This document shows, piece after piece, positions 25,201-34,183 of a stretch of 59,381 bases of DNA; the stretch's first letter is position 1; each line of letters begins with the position of its first letter. Made by a program: the position numbers and the translations under genes. The notes beneath the pieces were generated by a model. The model saw nothing but the letters and a program-made list of their open reading frames with translations. It made no database searches and was not told the origin of the DNA. This DNA comes from Ignisphaera sp. (GTDB lineage: Archaea; Thermoproteota; Thermoprotei_A; Sulfolobales; Ignisphaeraceae), in contig JAJHQM010000003.1 in NCBI GenBank assembly GCA_020833345.1, forward strand, positions 1-59,381, given 5' to 3'.

Positions 25201-26670
25201 TCAATATTTCTTAGCTATAGCTATTACAGCCTTTGCTTGATTATTGCAGAAACCACATTGTGTTCCTTTAAATAGATCTAAGCTAATGTTGAGCTTCTTT
25301 AACGATTCTTCCATAACCTCTCCTATTACGTCAACTCCTTCGATGCCTTGCATTTTACTGTAAACACACCTTTCATCTCCACACCAAGGCATTAAAACAA
25401 CTCCTCCTAGTTCTTTCAATATCTTCGCTGCTTCCTCTATACTCTTAGATATTCTAATGTTTGAAATGAGTTCTTTCCATGCCCTTGCTGCAAGGGCTTG
25501 TGCTATCTCAGTGAGCATTACATGGACTCTTTCAACTAATTGTTGTGCCGGTACTATTTCTCTCTTGACCTTATCACGTCTAAACACCGTCACAGTGTTA
25601 TTTGTGATTTCACGTACCCCAACTTCAATTCTCAATGGAACTCCCTTTAACTCCCACTCAAAGAACTTCTCAGCGGGTCTCATATCATCTCTTAAGTCTA
25701 GATATACCCGTATACCATTTTCACGCAGAGCCTTTGCTACATTATTACAATACTCAATTACCATATCTTTTGCATCTTCCTGGTAAATTGGTATCACAAC
25801 AGCTTGGTAAGGTGCAACTAGTGGTGGCAAAATGAGGCCCTTTTCATCGCTATGAAAAGCTATAATTGAAGCTATAACCCTTTCAGATATACCGTAACTT
25901 GTCTGCCACGCATAGTCTATTGATTCATCCCTCTTCTGAATTTTAACATCAAAAACCTTTGTAAATGTTTGCCCAAGATTATGCACTGTTCCTATTTGAA
26001 CAGCTCTCTTATCTGGGAATATAGTGTCAAAGGCTATTGTATAAATGGCTCCAGCAAATTTATCCCATTGAGGTCTTCTAGACACTATGTAGGGTATTCC
26101 TAACATGTCAAAAAACTTTGCATATATATTTATAGCCTCTCTTATTTGCTCTTCGCTACTCTCAAAGCTCTCATGAACTGTATGCGCCTCTTTAAATGTT
26201 GTGACCTCCCTTACCCTAATCATAGGCTTTGTCATTTTTGTCTCATATCTAAATATGCTAACAATTTGATAGTATTTCTTAGGTAATTGCTTGTAGCTTT
26301 TAATCCATAAGCTCTCCATATAGCTAATTGTGGTTTCACTTGTGGGTCTCAATGCTAGCTTTACATCTAATTCCTCTAATCCTGCTTTAGTAATCCAAAA
26401 CACCTCTCCTTCAAAACCTCTTACATGCTCACTTTCTTTTGCAAATAGTGTTTCAGGTATCAGCAATGGCAATAGTATTTCCTCATGCCCAGTCTCATCT
26501 AGAAGCATTCTAATCAATTCAATAACTCTTCTTCTAATTTGAAAGCCGTATGGAAGCCATATACCCGTTCCCTTAATAGGGTATCTTCCATAATCATATA
26601 TTTCAGCCTCTGAAATAATCCAGCTAAACCACTCACTAAAGCTTTCACCATATTTTTGAGGTCTTTGCAT
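25201..26670 (-). CDS. proS: Prolyl-tRNA synthetase (archaeal/eukaryotic type)
   Basis: Class II synthetase of about 489 residues. Motif 2 ([32 protein letters not shown]) and motif 3 are recognisable, with [15 protein letters not shown] and [14 protein letters not shown] in the active site. The anticodon-binding domain ([16 protein letters not shown]) is followed by the archaeal C-terminal zinc domain with [14 protein letters not shown] and [21 protein letters not shown]. The protein ends in the conserved Tyr. ATG 26670 is preferred over GTG 26676. TrmI lies 23 bp upstream on the same strand, implying cotranscription. Confidence 0.97.
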   Translation of the reverse strand: MQRPQKYGESFSEWFSWIISEAEIYDYGRYPIKGTGIWLPYGFQIRRRVIELIRMLLDETGHEEILLPLLIPETLFAKESEHVRGFEGEVFWITKAGLEELDVKLALRPTSETTISYMESLWIKSYKQLPKKYYQIVSIFRYETKMTKPMIRVREVTTFKEAHTVHESFESSEEQIREAINIYAKFFDMLGIPYIVSRRPQWDKFAGAIYTIAFDTIFPDKRAVQIGTVHNLGQTFTKVFDVKIQKRDESIDYAWQTSYGISERVIASIIAFHSDEKGLILPPLVAPYQAVVIPIYQEDAKDMVIEYCNNVAKALRENGIRVYLDLRDDMRPAEKFFEWELKGVPLRIEVGVREITNNTVTVFRRDKVKREIVPAQQLVERVHVMLTEIAQALAARAWKELISNIRISKSIEEAAKILKELGGVVLMPWCGDERCVYSKMQGIEGVDVIGEVMEESLKKLNISLDLFKGTQCGFCNNQAKAVIAIAKKY

Positions 26671-26699
26671 GTCCACAGCTCTTCACACCATACCTGAAG

Positions 26700-27506
26700 T
26701 TATTGACCACTCTTAATTACTTTTCTGGCAAAGAGTATGAAACCTGTGTGACCCACCATATAAGTTGCTGGTCTAATAGATTTCCTTGATAACTCTATTT
26801 CCCTAAGAAGTATTTCACAAGCTCTCACATCTACAAATCCCTTATGTTCGTCCATAGCCTCAAAAAGCCTTATTAATTGTTGCATTGTCGGAATGAAAAA
26901 TGCTATAGGAGCTGAGGGCTTTAATGCAGTGTATATAGTATCTAATGCTTCCCAAGGATCAGGTATGTCTATAATTGCTGCATCCAAATCTTTTTCATCA
27001 ACACCTTTCTTAATGTCACCATGCTTTATAGTGACATACTTATCTAACCCCAATTTCATCAAATTACTCTTAGCAACCTCTATAAACTCTTTTCTGCTCT
27101 CATAACCAAAAACATGCCCTTGAGGCTTAACAAAATGTGCTAAAACCGCTGTAGTGTTACCAGAGCCTACTCCTGCCTCTAAAACCTTGCATCCGGGTTC
27201 GAGCCCAAGCATTAAAACTATGAACCCGAGATCCTTTGGATAAATTATTTGTGTAACTCGCTTAATACCCCTCTCTAAGTAATCGATGAGCAGGGGCTGT
27301 AAAATCCATGCCTTAACATTTAGCGTAGTTACTACTTGACTTCCTATCTCCTTCTTAATAATGTCATCAATAAGTATTACCCCCTTATCCGATGCCACCT
27401 TCTTGCCTTGCTCTACTCTAACCAAAAACTTTCTCCTACTATCAAAGTATATTAGAACCTCTCTACCATATTCTATTGTATTTCTGCGGCTCAGCATTGA
27501 TGTCAT
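26700..27506 (-). CDS. trmI: tRNA (adenine-57/58-N1)-methyltransferase TrmI
   Basis: SAM-dependent methyltransferase that forms m1A in the T-loop of tRNA. The N-terminal beta domain (to ~85) with LIDYLERGIKRVTQIIYPKDLGFI is typical of TrmI. SAM binding is by VLEAGVGSGNTTAVLA and the acidic YESRKEF. The active-site strand reads AAIIDIPDPWEALD. HTGFILFARK is the conserved C-terminal strand. A minus-strand TATA-like TTTAAAG near 27580 and a GTGATG site before the ATG support the start. Thermophilic archaea use m1A57/58 to stabilise tRNA. Confidence 0.95.
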   Translation of the reverse strand: MTSMLSRRNTIEYGREVLIYFDSRRKFLVRVEQGKKVASDKGVILIDDIIKKEIGSQVVTTLNVKAWILQPLLIDYLERGIKRVTQIIYPKDLGFIVLMLGLEPGCKVLEAGVGSGNTTAVLAHFVKPQGHVFGYESRKEFIEVAKSNLMKLGLDKYVTIKHGDIKKGVDEKDLDAAIIDIPDPWEALDTIYTALKPSAPIAFFIPTMQQLIRLFEAMDEHKGFVDVRACEILLREIELSRKSIRPATYMVGHTGFILFARKVIKSGQ

Positions 27507-27700
27507 ATATCATCACTTCTATAATACCAGCCTTCATCATCACCGATCTAAAAACAGCTATTTCATTACTTAATACTTTAAATGCCAAATTAGTTTATAG
27601 TAAGATGCAAAAGTACAAGAAAATTACATAAAATGCTATAATAGATAATACGCAGTTTAATCAGCTTCTACTTACTTTTACTCATTTAGCTTGCCCATGT

Positions 27701-27913
27701 CTATATTTCCCTCAGAACCTCTATAACTTTAGACTTAGCATTTTTTCTCTTAGTTTTCTCTAAGCTTGCTTCTGACTCCCACAATTCTCTCCTTAACAAC
27801 TCCCTTATAGCTGTTCTTATCACTTCACTTCTTGATGAATACCTGCCCATCCTCACTAATTCGTCTATTGCTTCTAAATATGTTTCAGGCATCTTTACTG
27901 TAACGATGCGCAT
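27701..27913 (-). CDS. Ribbon-helix-helix (CopG/NikR-type) DNA-binding protein
   Basis: 70 residues. [43 protein letters not shown] contains the N-terminal beta strand, the helix pair and the S-R-S-E-V-I-R turn typical of RHH regulators. The C-terminal ~25 residues are charged. It would act as a dimer on a palindromic operator. No partner toxin is adjacent. It is transcribed divergently from S25e, across a 103-bp shared spacer that may be its regulatory site. Confidence 0.88.
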   Translation of the reverse strand: MRIVTVKMPETYLEAIDELVRMGRYSSRSEVIRTAIRELLRRELWESEASLEKTKRKNAKSKVIEVLREI

Positions 27914-28016
27914 ATTGTATCTACACCACCTACCTATTTATGATAATTATAATTTATAAGCAAGAGCACTGCTAAACTATCTTTGAGAATACCTTATATA
28001 AAGTGAGGCTGAAATA

Positions 28017-28331
28017 ATGGGTACAAAGGGAGGTAAGCCTCTTTCAACCTTAGAAAAAAGGCAGCGAAAACTTGTAAAAGAAGAAGCTAAGAAGGCTGTA
28101 AAGGAAGAGAAAAAGGAGAAGGCAGTGGCAACAATCAGCTTAGACCCGGCAATGATTACAAAAGCCCTTGAAGAGGTAAGTAATGCAAGTTTTGCAACAC
28201 CATACACTCTTTCACAGAAACTTGGGGTAAAGTATAGTATGGCTAAGAAATTAATAAAAGAACTGGCTAAAAACAGTAGTGCAAAAATATTAGCGAAAAA
28301 CAGACGCGTAATTCTTATATCCAAGAAATAG
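28017..28331 (+). CDS. rps25e: Small-subunit ribosomal protein S25e
   Basis: 104 residues. A lysine-rich N-terminal extension (KEEAKKAVKEEKKEKAV) leads into the winged-helix domain with FATPYTLSQKLGVKYSMAKKLIKELA, the hallmark of S25e. In archaea the protein is confined to the crenarchaeal side. A TATA box (TTTATAAG at 27953-27960) lies about 60 bp before the ATG. Confidence 0.96.
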   Translation: MGTKGGKPLSTLEKRQRKLVKEEAKKAVKEEKKEKAVATISLDPAMITKALEEVSNASFATPYTLSQKLGVKYSMAKKLIKELAKNSSAKILAKNRRVILISKK

Positions 28332-28405
28332 GGCAAAGTTTATTTTAATTTACAAGTTCTTAAACTACTCTAATAAATTAATACGAGTTTTAAGTTAACT
28401 CATTG

Positions 28406-29215
28406 CTATTGCAGTAATTTTTTCAAGACCCTTAAAAATCTCCTTCTTTCTGCTATAATCATGGAGTTATTCCGTGATCTCACATTTATATCCAATACCA
28501 CTACCCTTTCATCCATTTTATCAACTCTCTCTATATCATCTCCCTCTTCGCTTATTACAACTGTTGGTACAACAGCTAAAATCTCTTGTCTATGCGTGTA
28601 AATACCTCCTACAATTATGGTCACACTTCTACTTTCTAACGCCCTGGCCTTAGCCATTAATTGCTGTTTTGCAACATCGTTCACAAAGTGAGGGAAAAAC
28701 ACTGTTATATTAGGGTTTAAGATTGAAAGCGCTAGAGCGACATCAGGATAAAATATGTCTTCAGCTATGTAAACCCCCACCTTTAAATTGACTGAATCTA
28801 TGTAGGGAATTTCATTATATCCGCTAACCCCTCCTCTAACTGAAACTTGTCTTACAACTTTCTTTACTTCAGAATTTGATATAAATACTGCTGATCTATA
28901 AAGCCTAGAACCCCTTCGCTCAAGTATAGGGCCTGCTAAAAGAGTTACAGCATATTTTCTATTTATGTTAATTAACTCCTCTACTGTAGGACCTGGTATT
29001 AGTTCTCCATTAACTTTGACGCCTTTTCTAACTATTCCTTCATATAGTGCAATGCCATTTAGCATTTGCGGTAAGATTATCATCTTTACGTGTTCATCGT
29101 GTTGCAAAATCCTTTCTATTGCTTTAGAAACTCTTTCTATATTCCTTTTCCTTGCATTCAACTCTATGAATGTGTGTATTACTGCAATTCTTATAGCTCT
29201 TTCGTTTAAGAGCAT
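28406..29215 (-). CDS. Nitrilase-superfamily pseudoenzyme (catalytic triad lost)
   Basis: The fold of the carbon-nitrogen hydrolases is clear over 269 residues, but the Glu-Lys-Cys triad is not there. The first motif reads IILPQML (Gln50 instead of Glu), the second VRQVSV (Gln123 where Lys is expected) and the third GVYIAEDIFYPDVA (Ala151 instead of Cys). EDIFYPDVALAL and ARALESRSVTIIVGG otherwise follow the family closely. It cannot act as an amidase by the usual mechanism and may bind a ligand or a protein partner. Its ATG overlaps the reverse gyrase stop by 10 bp, so the two are translationally coupled. Confidence 0.8.
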   Translation of the reverse strand: MLLNERAIRIAVIHTFIELNARKRNIERVSKAIERILQHDEHVKMIILPQMLNGIALYEGIVRKGVKVNGELIPGPTVEELININRKYAVTLLAGPILERRGSRLYRSAVFISNSEVKKVVRQVSVRGGVSGYNEIPYIDSVNLKVGVYIAEDIFYPDVALALSILNPNITVFFPHFVNDVAKQQLMAKARALESRSVTIIVGGIYTHRQEILAVVPTVVISEEGDDIERVDKMDERVVVLDINVRSRNNSMIIAERRRFLRVLKKLLQ

Positions 29216-32200
29216 ATAGAGACCACTACATTATAATCATATACTAAAGGAAGTATAGTTTTGCACATCTCGTTGAAAAGATCCTCAATAACCTCTCTAT
29301 ACTCTGCTTTACCATTCTCTATTTGCTCCATCTTCTTAAGCAAATCTGTTGTTCTTGTAATTGAAACCATCTTTGCTATTGCTTCAGTTTCTCTAGAGGT
29401 GTTAGCAAGTATTAATTCAATTGTTTTACTAAGGTAAGATACATCAATACCTCCTGCTACAAAACCATACTTATTCAGATACCCTAGTATAGCATCCAAA
29501 ACGTTATAACTTTCTTCCTCATCAGGAAATCTTGTTCCCGCCAAGAGCATGTATATTAGTATCCCGGTAACAGATGGTATTAGGTACTGCACACCCTTTC
29601 CAACAGTATACACATATCTTCTCTTCTGTATTGTCTCAATTATTTTAGCATATGTACTCGGTCTTCCTATTTCAACTAATTTCATCCACTTAATCATATC
29701 TCCTTGCGTTGGTAACTTCACCTCACTAATTTCAACAGTTTTAATACTTGTTGGCTTTATTACAGTCTCGTGTTTAGGAAGCACTATTACTTGAATAGGT
29801 GCATAAATAAGAGTGAAACCAGGTTCCACGATGCTTACTGTAACGTCTATAAGTCCTCTCCATATAGTAGCATTAATTTCTTCGCTTCTGTATACTACCT
29901 CCACGTTATAGACCATTCGCTCTATAATTGCGGGCTTCATCTGACTAGCCATAAATCTCCTAAATATTAAGTCATATAATTTGAAATGCTGAGATGTTAG
30001 TCTTACGGGAACCTCTATAACACCTTCTGCTATAAGCTCTCTTAATTCAACAACATCTACAGGTTTTGTAGGCCTTATGGCTTCATGTGCCCCTCCTTCA
30101 CCCCATGTCCTTGGCAAAAAGAGCTCATTAGCTCTATTATCAAATATCTTTGTCAAATATTCTTTTGCTACACCTATTCCTGCTGTTGAAACTCTAGTAC
30201 TATCAGTTCTATGATATGTTATGAGACCTAATTCAAATAGCTCTTGAGCTATTTTCATGGCTTCTACAGAATTTAGCCGTAATATTCTTTGAGCTTCTGC
30301 TAGCATTTCATCTGTTGTGAATGGTGGTAGTGGGTATAATGTATCTACATATGATTTTACTGGCTTAAGCACGATGTCAATGGACTTTGGGCTCATCTTC
30401 TTCAGATTATACTTCTTTATATCTTCCTCTGGTATTTCAAATGTTAAAGCTCCTACCCTGACTACTTTACTTCTTCTAAGTGTACGAACTCTCGCTAAAG
30501 CCAACTCTATTATTTTTCCTAGCACAGGTGTTTGAACTCTACCAGCACTATACCTTCTATCTAGTTTTTCACGCCCACTTACCTCAGCATATCGCTTTGT
30601 TACATACTCTGAAAGTGCAAAACCCAGCCAGCGATCCTCAATTCTTCTAGCTAGCTGTGCTTTGACTAATTGAATATCTATTTCTCTAAGGTTTTCAAGC
30701 GCAGTTAAAATTGCTCTCCTTGTTACCTCATGGAACTCCGCTCTCTTAATACTCTTTGCATAAGGAGCTAAGGCCACAGCAATGTCATACCCTATTTTTT
30801 CGCCTTCTGCATCAGGATCAGTTGCTATAATAACTTCATCTACCTCCATAGCTAAGCGTTGCAGAGTCTCAACAATGTCTTTAGAAGAACGAAGATTTGC
30901 TGAACCACACATTGGACATATATCTCCCTTTACAAACTGAGTACCACAATTTAAACAACGTTTAATAAAGTCATAGCGTGGCACAAACCATGTAATACCA
31001 TTATAATTACGTTTCTCAACACCGTAAATAGATCCTGATGAAAGATCCTCCTCAACAAGTTCAAACATATGACCGCCTGACGCTGTTATGAGTAGGTGTA
31101 GCTTGCCTATGTTTACCTCATAAACTCTAAGAACCCCATACTCTCTTACCGAGGGCCTTCCAAAAAATGAAGCTATGGTCCTAGCTTTATTGGGTGACTC
31201 GACAACAAATAGTGCAGTCTTTATAAGCTCTTCTCTTTTCCTTACCATATCCTCAGGCACCATTCCAGACTTCAGCATTTTAACAATCTCTCTATCCTTA
31301 TCAATGCTTCCTAACTCCTGGTCTAACGCAACTTCGCGTAAATCATAAAACTTGAAGTCATCTATATAAAATCTAAGCCTTCTTTCCAATCCCTTCAAAA
31401 GTCTAATATCATCAACTATAACTATAGCTAGACCTCTAGTTATACCACCTATGTAAAGCCTTGAAGTCCTGCCGCTTGCTTGAATATATGTTGGAGCATC
31501 GGGTATCAACATATATAATTGTCCACTCTCTTCATAGATAACTAGAGTTTCGCTTTTCTTTAATTTCTCAATTATGTCGCTTCTCTTCAGCATGTTAATA
31601 ACGTAGCTATGCACTTTTATCAATGTTTTTGCCACATCTCCTTCAACTTCCTGCCCCTCTTCCAGAGCCTTAATTACGCTTTTCAATCTTGCCGTCGAGG
31701 TTCTCCTAACTACTCTCCTTAGCAATGTAATACAATTTAATATATCTCGCTTTTCTCTGTCCTCAACAATTTCAAGTAATGCCGTTAGTAATCTAAGTAG
31801 CGTAGTAGGGTTGAATTCTACTTTTGTAAGTGATATCTTGTGTCTTGGTACACCAAAGAATACCGCGTATCTTATTACCTCTGGCAAGTCAATTCCTCTA
31901 ACAAGAAGTCCGTAGTATGTTGCTACACCTACTACAGCACGCAACCTACCTTCTATGAAGTCTTGCAGTGCTTTACTTCGCTTACTGATAACAACATCTG
32001 CCTCTATGTTTCTATTTCTTAACTCTTGAGCTATTCTCTGAGCTTCTTGGACGCCTTTATCAATGGGCACATATATTAGTCCTCCAGAGCCAAGGTTCTT
32101 AATAAGATTGCTTAATAACTCTATTCTATGCTGCTCGTCAGTAACAATGTACGCATCACGTATGTTTCTATAGATTTCTACACCTGCACCTATAACAAAG

Positions 32201-33207
32201 CCCAGAAGCTCTCTAAATAACTTAACTCGACGCCCTCTTGCTTTACCAGTTGCAGAACTAACAATTAGCATTCCAACTTTAGCTCTTCTTTCTATGAGCT
32301 TTTTTTGATACTTGCTGTATAATTCTGTTATTGGTACACCTTCCTCCTGACAATACTCAGCATAACCCTTTTCTCTCTCGCTTTCACACCTTACGAGCCT
32401 TAATCTTAGGTTTGCTAACCTGTATCCTAATTGAATGTCCTCTTCGGAAAAGCCCATTAATTGCAATATGTATTCTACTGCTTTGCTTCCCTTCATTACA
32501 GCATCAACATCGTCAACAAAAATGAGATTGATTTTCCTACCATTATTAATCAAAGGCTTGAAAATTTCAGTAAAGTTTTTCTGCAAATAATTTGATGTTG
32601 TTATTAAAATATCAAATTTCCCTTCTTTTACGCTATTCTCTAACTCTATTCTCTTCTTAGTTGAAATCTTAGAATGTAAAGCGATGACTTCTACAACTAC
32701 ATTAGCCTTATTCATGTACTCCAAGAGCTTTTTGTAATAATGTTCAACAAGAACAGATGTTGGTACGATTATGTATGTGACTTTGCTATACTTATAGGCT
32801 AGAAAAAGTGCAGCTACTAAGCCAAATGTTGTTTTTCCTACACCTGTAGGAGCTATCATAGCAAAGCTTTGATTTTGAGCCAACCTATACGTCCAAGTTA
32901 TTTGTAAGCTCCATGGACTTCCACCAACACATTGATTGAAAAACCTAATAAATTCTTCAACAAATTCCTCTATTTTTACAAGTAACTCAAGTCTTTCTGA
33001 TGATTCACGTACATACTTAGCTAATTCCCTAAACGAGGACACTTTTACTAGTTGTGACCCCTGCATACACCTTTCACAAGCATTCTTATTCAATACTCTA
33101 ATGTCGTCTATAGGTCCTCCACAATTAATACATAACCTCATATATCTTGCTAAAGGCATCTCGGTATACAAATTCCTTTCAACAGTACCAGCGCAACACC
33201 GTTCCAT
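29206..33207 (-). CDS. rgy: Reverse gyrase
   Basis: ATP-dependent positive-supercoiling topoisomerase, diagnostic of hyperthermophiles. The 1333 residues are somewhat longer than the usual ~1100-1250. The order is: N-terminal zinc finger (LCINCGG and ACERCMQG, ~28-53), helicase domain with APTGVGKTTF and FVDDVDAVM, a latch region, then the topoisomerase IA domain starting FVVESPNKARTIASFFG. Next come a second zinc finger (RCLNCGTQF, DICPMCGS), the metal site ATDPDAEGEKIGYDIA and the catalytic Tyr in LITYHRTDSTRVS. No intein is apparent. A TATA-like TATATG about 35 bp upstream fits the ATG at 33207. The nitrilase-like gene follows in the same operon. Confidence 0.98.
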   Translation of the reverse strand: MERCCAGTVERNLYTEMPLARYMRLCINCGGPIDDIRVLNKNACERCMQGSQLVKVSSFRELAKYVRESSERLELLVKIEEFVEEFIRFFNQCVGGSPWSLQITWTYRLAQNQSFAMIAPTGVGKTTFGLVAALFLAYKYSKVTYIIVPTSVLVEHYYKKLLEYMNKANVVVEVIALHSKISTKKRIELENSVKEGKFDILITTSNYLQKNFTEIFKPLINNGRKINLIFVDDVDAVMKGSKAVEYILQLMGFSEEDIQLGYRLANLRLRLVRCESEREKGYAEYCQEEGVPITELYSKYQKKLIERRAKVGMLIVSSATGKARGRRVKLFRELLGFVIGAGVEIYRNIRDAYIVTDEQHRIELLSNLIKNLGSGGLIYVPIDKGVQEAQRIAQELRNRNIEADVVISKRSKALQDFIEGRLRAVVGVATYYGLLVRGIDLPEVIRYAVFFGVPRHKISLTKVEFNPTTLLRLLTALLEIVEDREKRDILNCITLLRRVVRRTSTARLKSVIKALEEGQEVEGDVAKTLIKVHSYVINMLKRSDIIEKLKKSETLVIYEESGQLYMLIPDAPTYIQASGRTSRLYIGGITRGLAIVIVDDIRLLKGLERRLRFYIDDFKFYDLREVALDQELGSIDKDREIVKMLKSGMVPEDMVRKREELIKTALFVVESPNKARTIASFFGRPSVREYGVLRVYEVNIGKLHLLITASGGHMFELVEEDLSSGSIYGVEKRNYNGITWFVPRYDFIKRCLNCGTQFVKGDICPMCGSANLRSSKDIVETLQRLAMEVDEVIIATDPDAEGEKIGYDIAVALAPYAKSIKRAEFHEVTRRAILTALENLREIDIQLVKAQLARRIEDRWLGFALSEYVTKRYAEVSGREKLDRRYSAGRVQTPVLGKIIELALARVRTLRRSKVVRVGALTFEIPEEDIKKYNLKKMSPKSIDIVLKPVKSYVDTLYPLPPFTTDEMLAEAQRILRLNSVEAMKIAQELFELGLITYHRTDSTRVSTAGIGVAKEYLTKIFDNRANELFLPRTWGEGGAHEAIRPTKPVDVVELRELIAEGVIEVPVRLTSQHFKLYDLIFRRFMASQMKPAIIERMVYNVEVVYRSEEINATIWRGLIDVTVSIVEPGFTLIYAPIQVIVLPKHETVIKPTSIKTVEISEVKLPTQGDMIKWMKLVEIGRPSTYAKIIETIQKRRYVYTVGKGVQYLIPSVTGILIYMLLAGTRFPDEEESYNVLDAILGYLNKYGFVAGGIDVSYLSKTIELILANTSRETEAIAKMVSITRTTDLLKKMEQIENGKAEYREVIEDLFNEMCKTILPLVYDYNVVVSICS

Positions 33208-33347
33208 GTAACACCGAGACCCCTCAATGTTGTGATACTACATATACTAAAATACACTTTATAGTGAAAGTAGGTATATAACTTATTTGAGAAAATTTTG
33301 CTAACATTCATTTCTTCTTGAAAGCCGCAACTTTTTAAAGAATTGAC

Positions 33348-33406
33348 TAAAATCAGAGAAGAGAAGTATCATCATTATTCAGAAGACCGTCGTATCATCA
33401 TGATAC
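33348..33406 (-). ncRNA. C/D box guide sRNA A (minus strand)
   Basis: Near-ideal archaeal box C/D RNA. Reading the minus strand: C box ATGATGA (33401-33395), guide TACGACGGTCTT (33394-33383), D' CTGA (33382-33379), spacer ATA, C' ATGATGA (33375-33369), guide TACTTCTCTTCT (33368-33357) and D CTGA (33356-33353). Spacing is exactly 12/3/12 with all boxes matching consensus. The D' guide would pair with AAGACCGTCGTA, very like the archaeal 23S rRNA stretch AGACCGUCGUGAG as I remember it. The box geometry is seen directly; the target is inferred. Confidence 0.88.
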
Positions 33407-33452
33407 CCGTTAAAAATAAATAACTTTACAAAGCTTATTAATATTAAGAGCT

Positions 33453-33516
33453 CTATGTGATGAAGCTCACATTCTGATACAATGAGATAATGATGATACC
33501 TGTCTCAGCTGATTCA
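33453..33516 (+). ncRNA. C/D box guide sRNA B (plus strand)
   Basis: C box GTGATGA (33457-33463), a 10-nt guide, D' CTGA (33474-33477), a 12-nt spacer, C' ATGATGA (33490-33496), guide TACCTGTCTCAG (33497-33508) and D CTGA (33509-33512). The spacer is longer than usual, but all four boxes are consensus. The second guide would pair with CTGAGACAGGTA, close to the 23S rRNA stretch UGAGACAGGUC that directly follows the likely target of guide RNA A. The two RNAs are 50 bp apart, transcribed from opposite strands towards each other's ends. Confidence 0.72.
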
Positions 33517-33522
33517 TCTTTG

Positions 33523-33567
33523 TCCTGACCCCCTCCCCGCCCTAAAGGGCGAGGCTTCCAGTTGTAA
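33523..33567 (-). mobile_element. Solo IS200/IS605-type right-end hairpin (relic)
   Basis: Read on the minus strand this is the well-known end of IS605/TnpB elements: ACTGGAAGCCTCGCCC, loop TTTA, GGGCGGGGAGG, then GGTCAGGA. No tnpA or tnpB gene is near. It is either a scar of an excised or decayed element or a small non-autonomous derivative. A related copy lies at 40339-40380. Confidence 0.7.
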
Positions 33568-33703
33568 GAGCAACATGGTTAAATTGGTGTTTCAGTGATC
33601 GAGGGCTTCTTCATAGTGTTCATTAAAACCCCGTTTTCATCATCCCTAGCTACAGAGCTTATATGATATTACAGAGGATATTAGTCTTACTGGCGAAATC
33701 TAT

Positions 33704-34006
33704 ATGGGCATAGAGCTAGGCAAAAAATCCGTGCCACCACAACTTATTATCTTAGTAGTCATAGCTAAGCATAATGGCGTTACATTAAGGCAGCTCTTTG
33801 AGTCAATAAAGCAACAACATCATAGTTATGTTTTGAACTACTTATCTGTAGACGAGCTGTCTAAAGATTTAAACGTATTACACTTGCTAGGCCTTATTCA
33901 AGAAATTGACGGTAAGTATGTAGTTACAGACAGAGGTAAGATTATTGTTGAGAAGATCTTAAGGAGCAATAAAAATGCATCTATTGAGAGCAAAACCTTA
34001 GGTTGA
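33704..34006 (+). CDS. Winged-helix DNA-binding protein
   Basis: 100 residues with a winged-helix pattern: LIILVVIAKHNGVTLRQLFESI, a recognition-helix region (VDELSKDLNVLHLLGLI) and the wing IDGKYVVTDRGKIIVEKIL. It resembles small archaeal transcription regulators but I recognise no named family. It stands alone between the guide-RNA region and tRNA-Gly. The effector-free architecture suggests a DNA-binding switch or chromatin-like role. Confidence 0.7.
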   Translation: MGIELGKKSVPPQLIILVVIAKHNGVTLRQLFESIKQQHHSYVLNYLSVDELSKDLNVLHLLGLIQEIDGKYVVTDRGKIIVEKILRSNKNASIESKTLG

Positions 34007-34090
34007 TGCAATTCTCCGAATAATGGTAATGCTCTTCTGCAATATCAAAAATTGTAATATGATGACTACTGTAAAACATTGTGTAGAGCA

Positions 34091-34166
34091 TGCGGCGGCC
34101 GGGATTTGAACCCGGGATCTCCGGCTTGGAAGGCCGGCGTCCTAGACCAGGCTAGACGACCGCCGC
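34091..34166 (-). tRNA. tRNA-Gly (anticodon TCC)
   Basis: Full cloverleaf on the minus strand: acceptor GCGGCGG pairs with CCGCCGC; the anticodon stem CCGGC/GCCGG encloses CTTCCAA (anticodon TCC); the T stem CCGGG/CCCGG encloses TTCAAAT. The discriminator is A and CCA is not encoded. No intron is present. It reads GGA codons. Confidence 0.97.
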
Positions 34167-34183
34167 TCCAGAATCATAAGAAG

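Noticed and set aside
27490-27545. Two GTGATGA motifs on the minus strand upstream of trmI
   Set aside because: No CTGA lies between them and the only downstream CTGA is inside the trmI coding start; one motif doubles as the ribosome binding site.
29206-33207. Possible intein or fusion explaining the long reverse gyrase
   Set aside because: No intein splice motifs or nuclease domain were visible; the extra length seems spread through linker regions.
33366-33496. Repeated GTATCATCAT / ATGATGATAC words that look like regulator operators
   Set aside because: They coincide with the C and C' boxes of the two guide RNAs, with correctly placed CTGA boxes between them, which explains the repetition better than an operator.
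34055-34075. ATGATGA near tRNA-Gly as a C box
   Set aside because: No D' or D box (CTGA) follows at the right distance.
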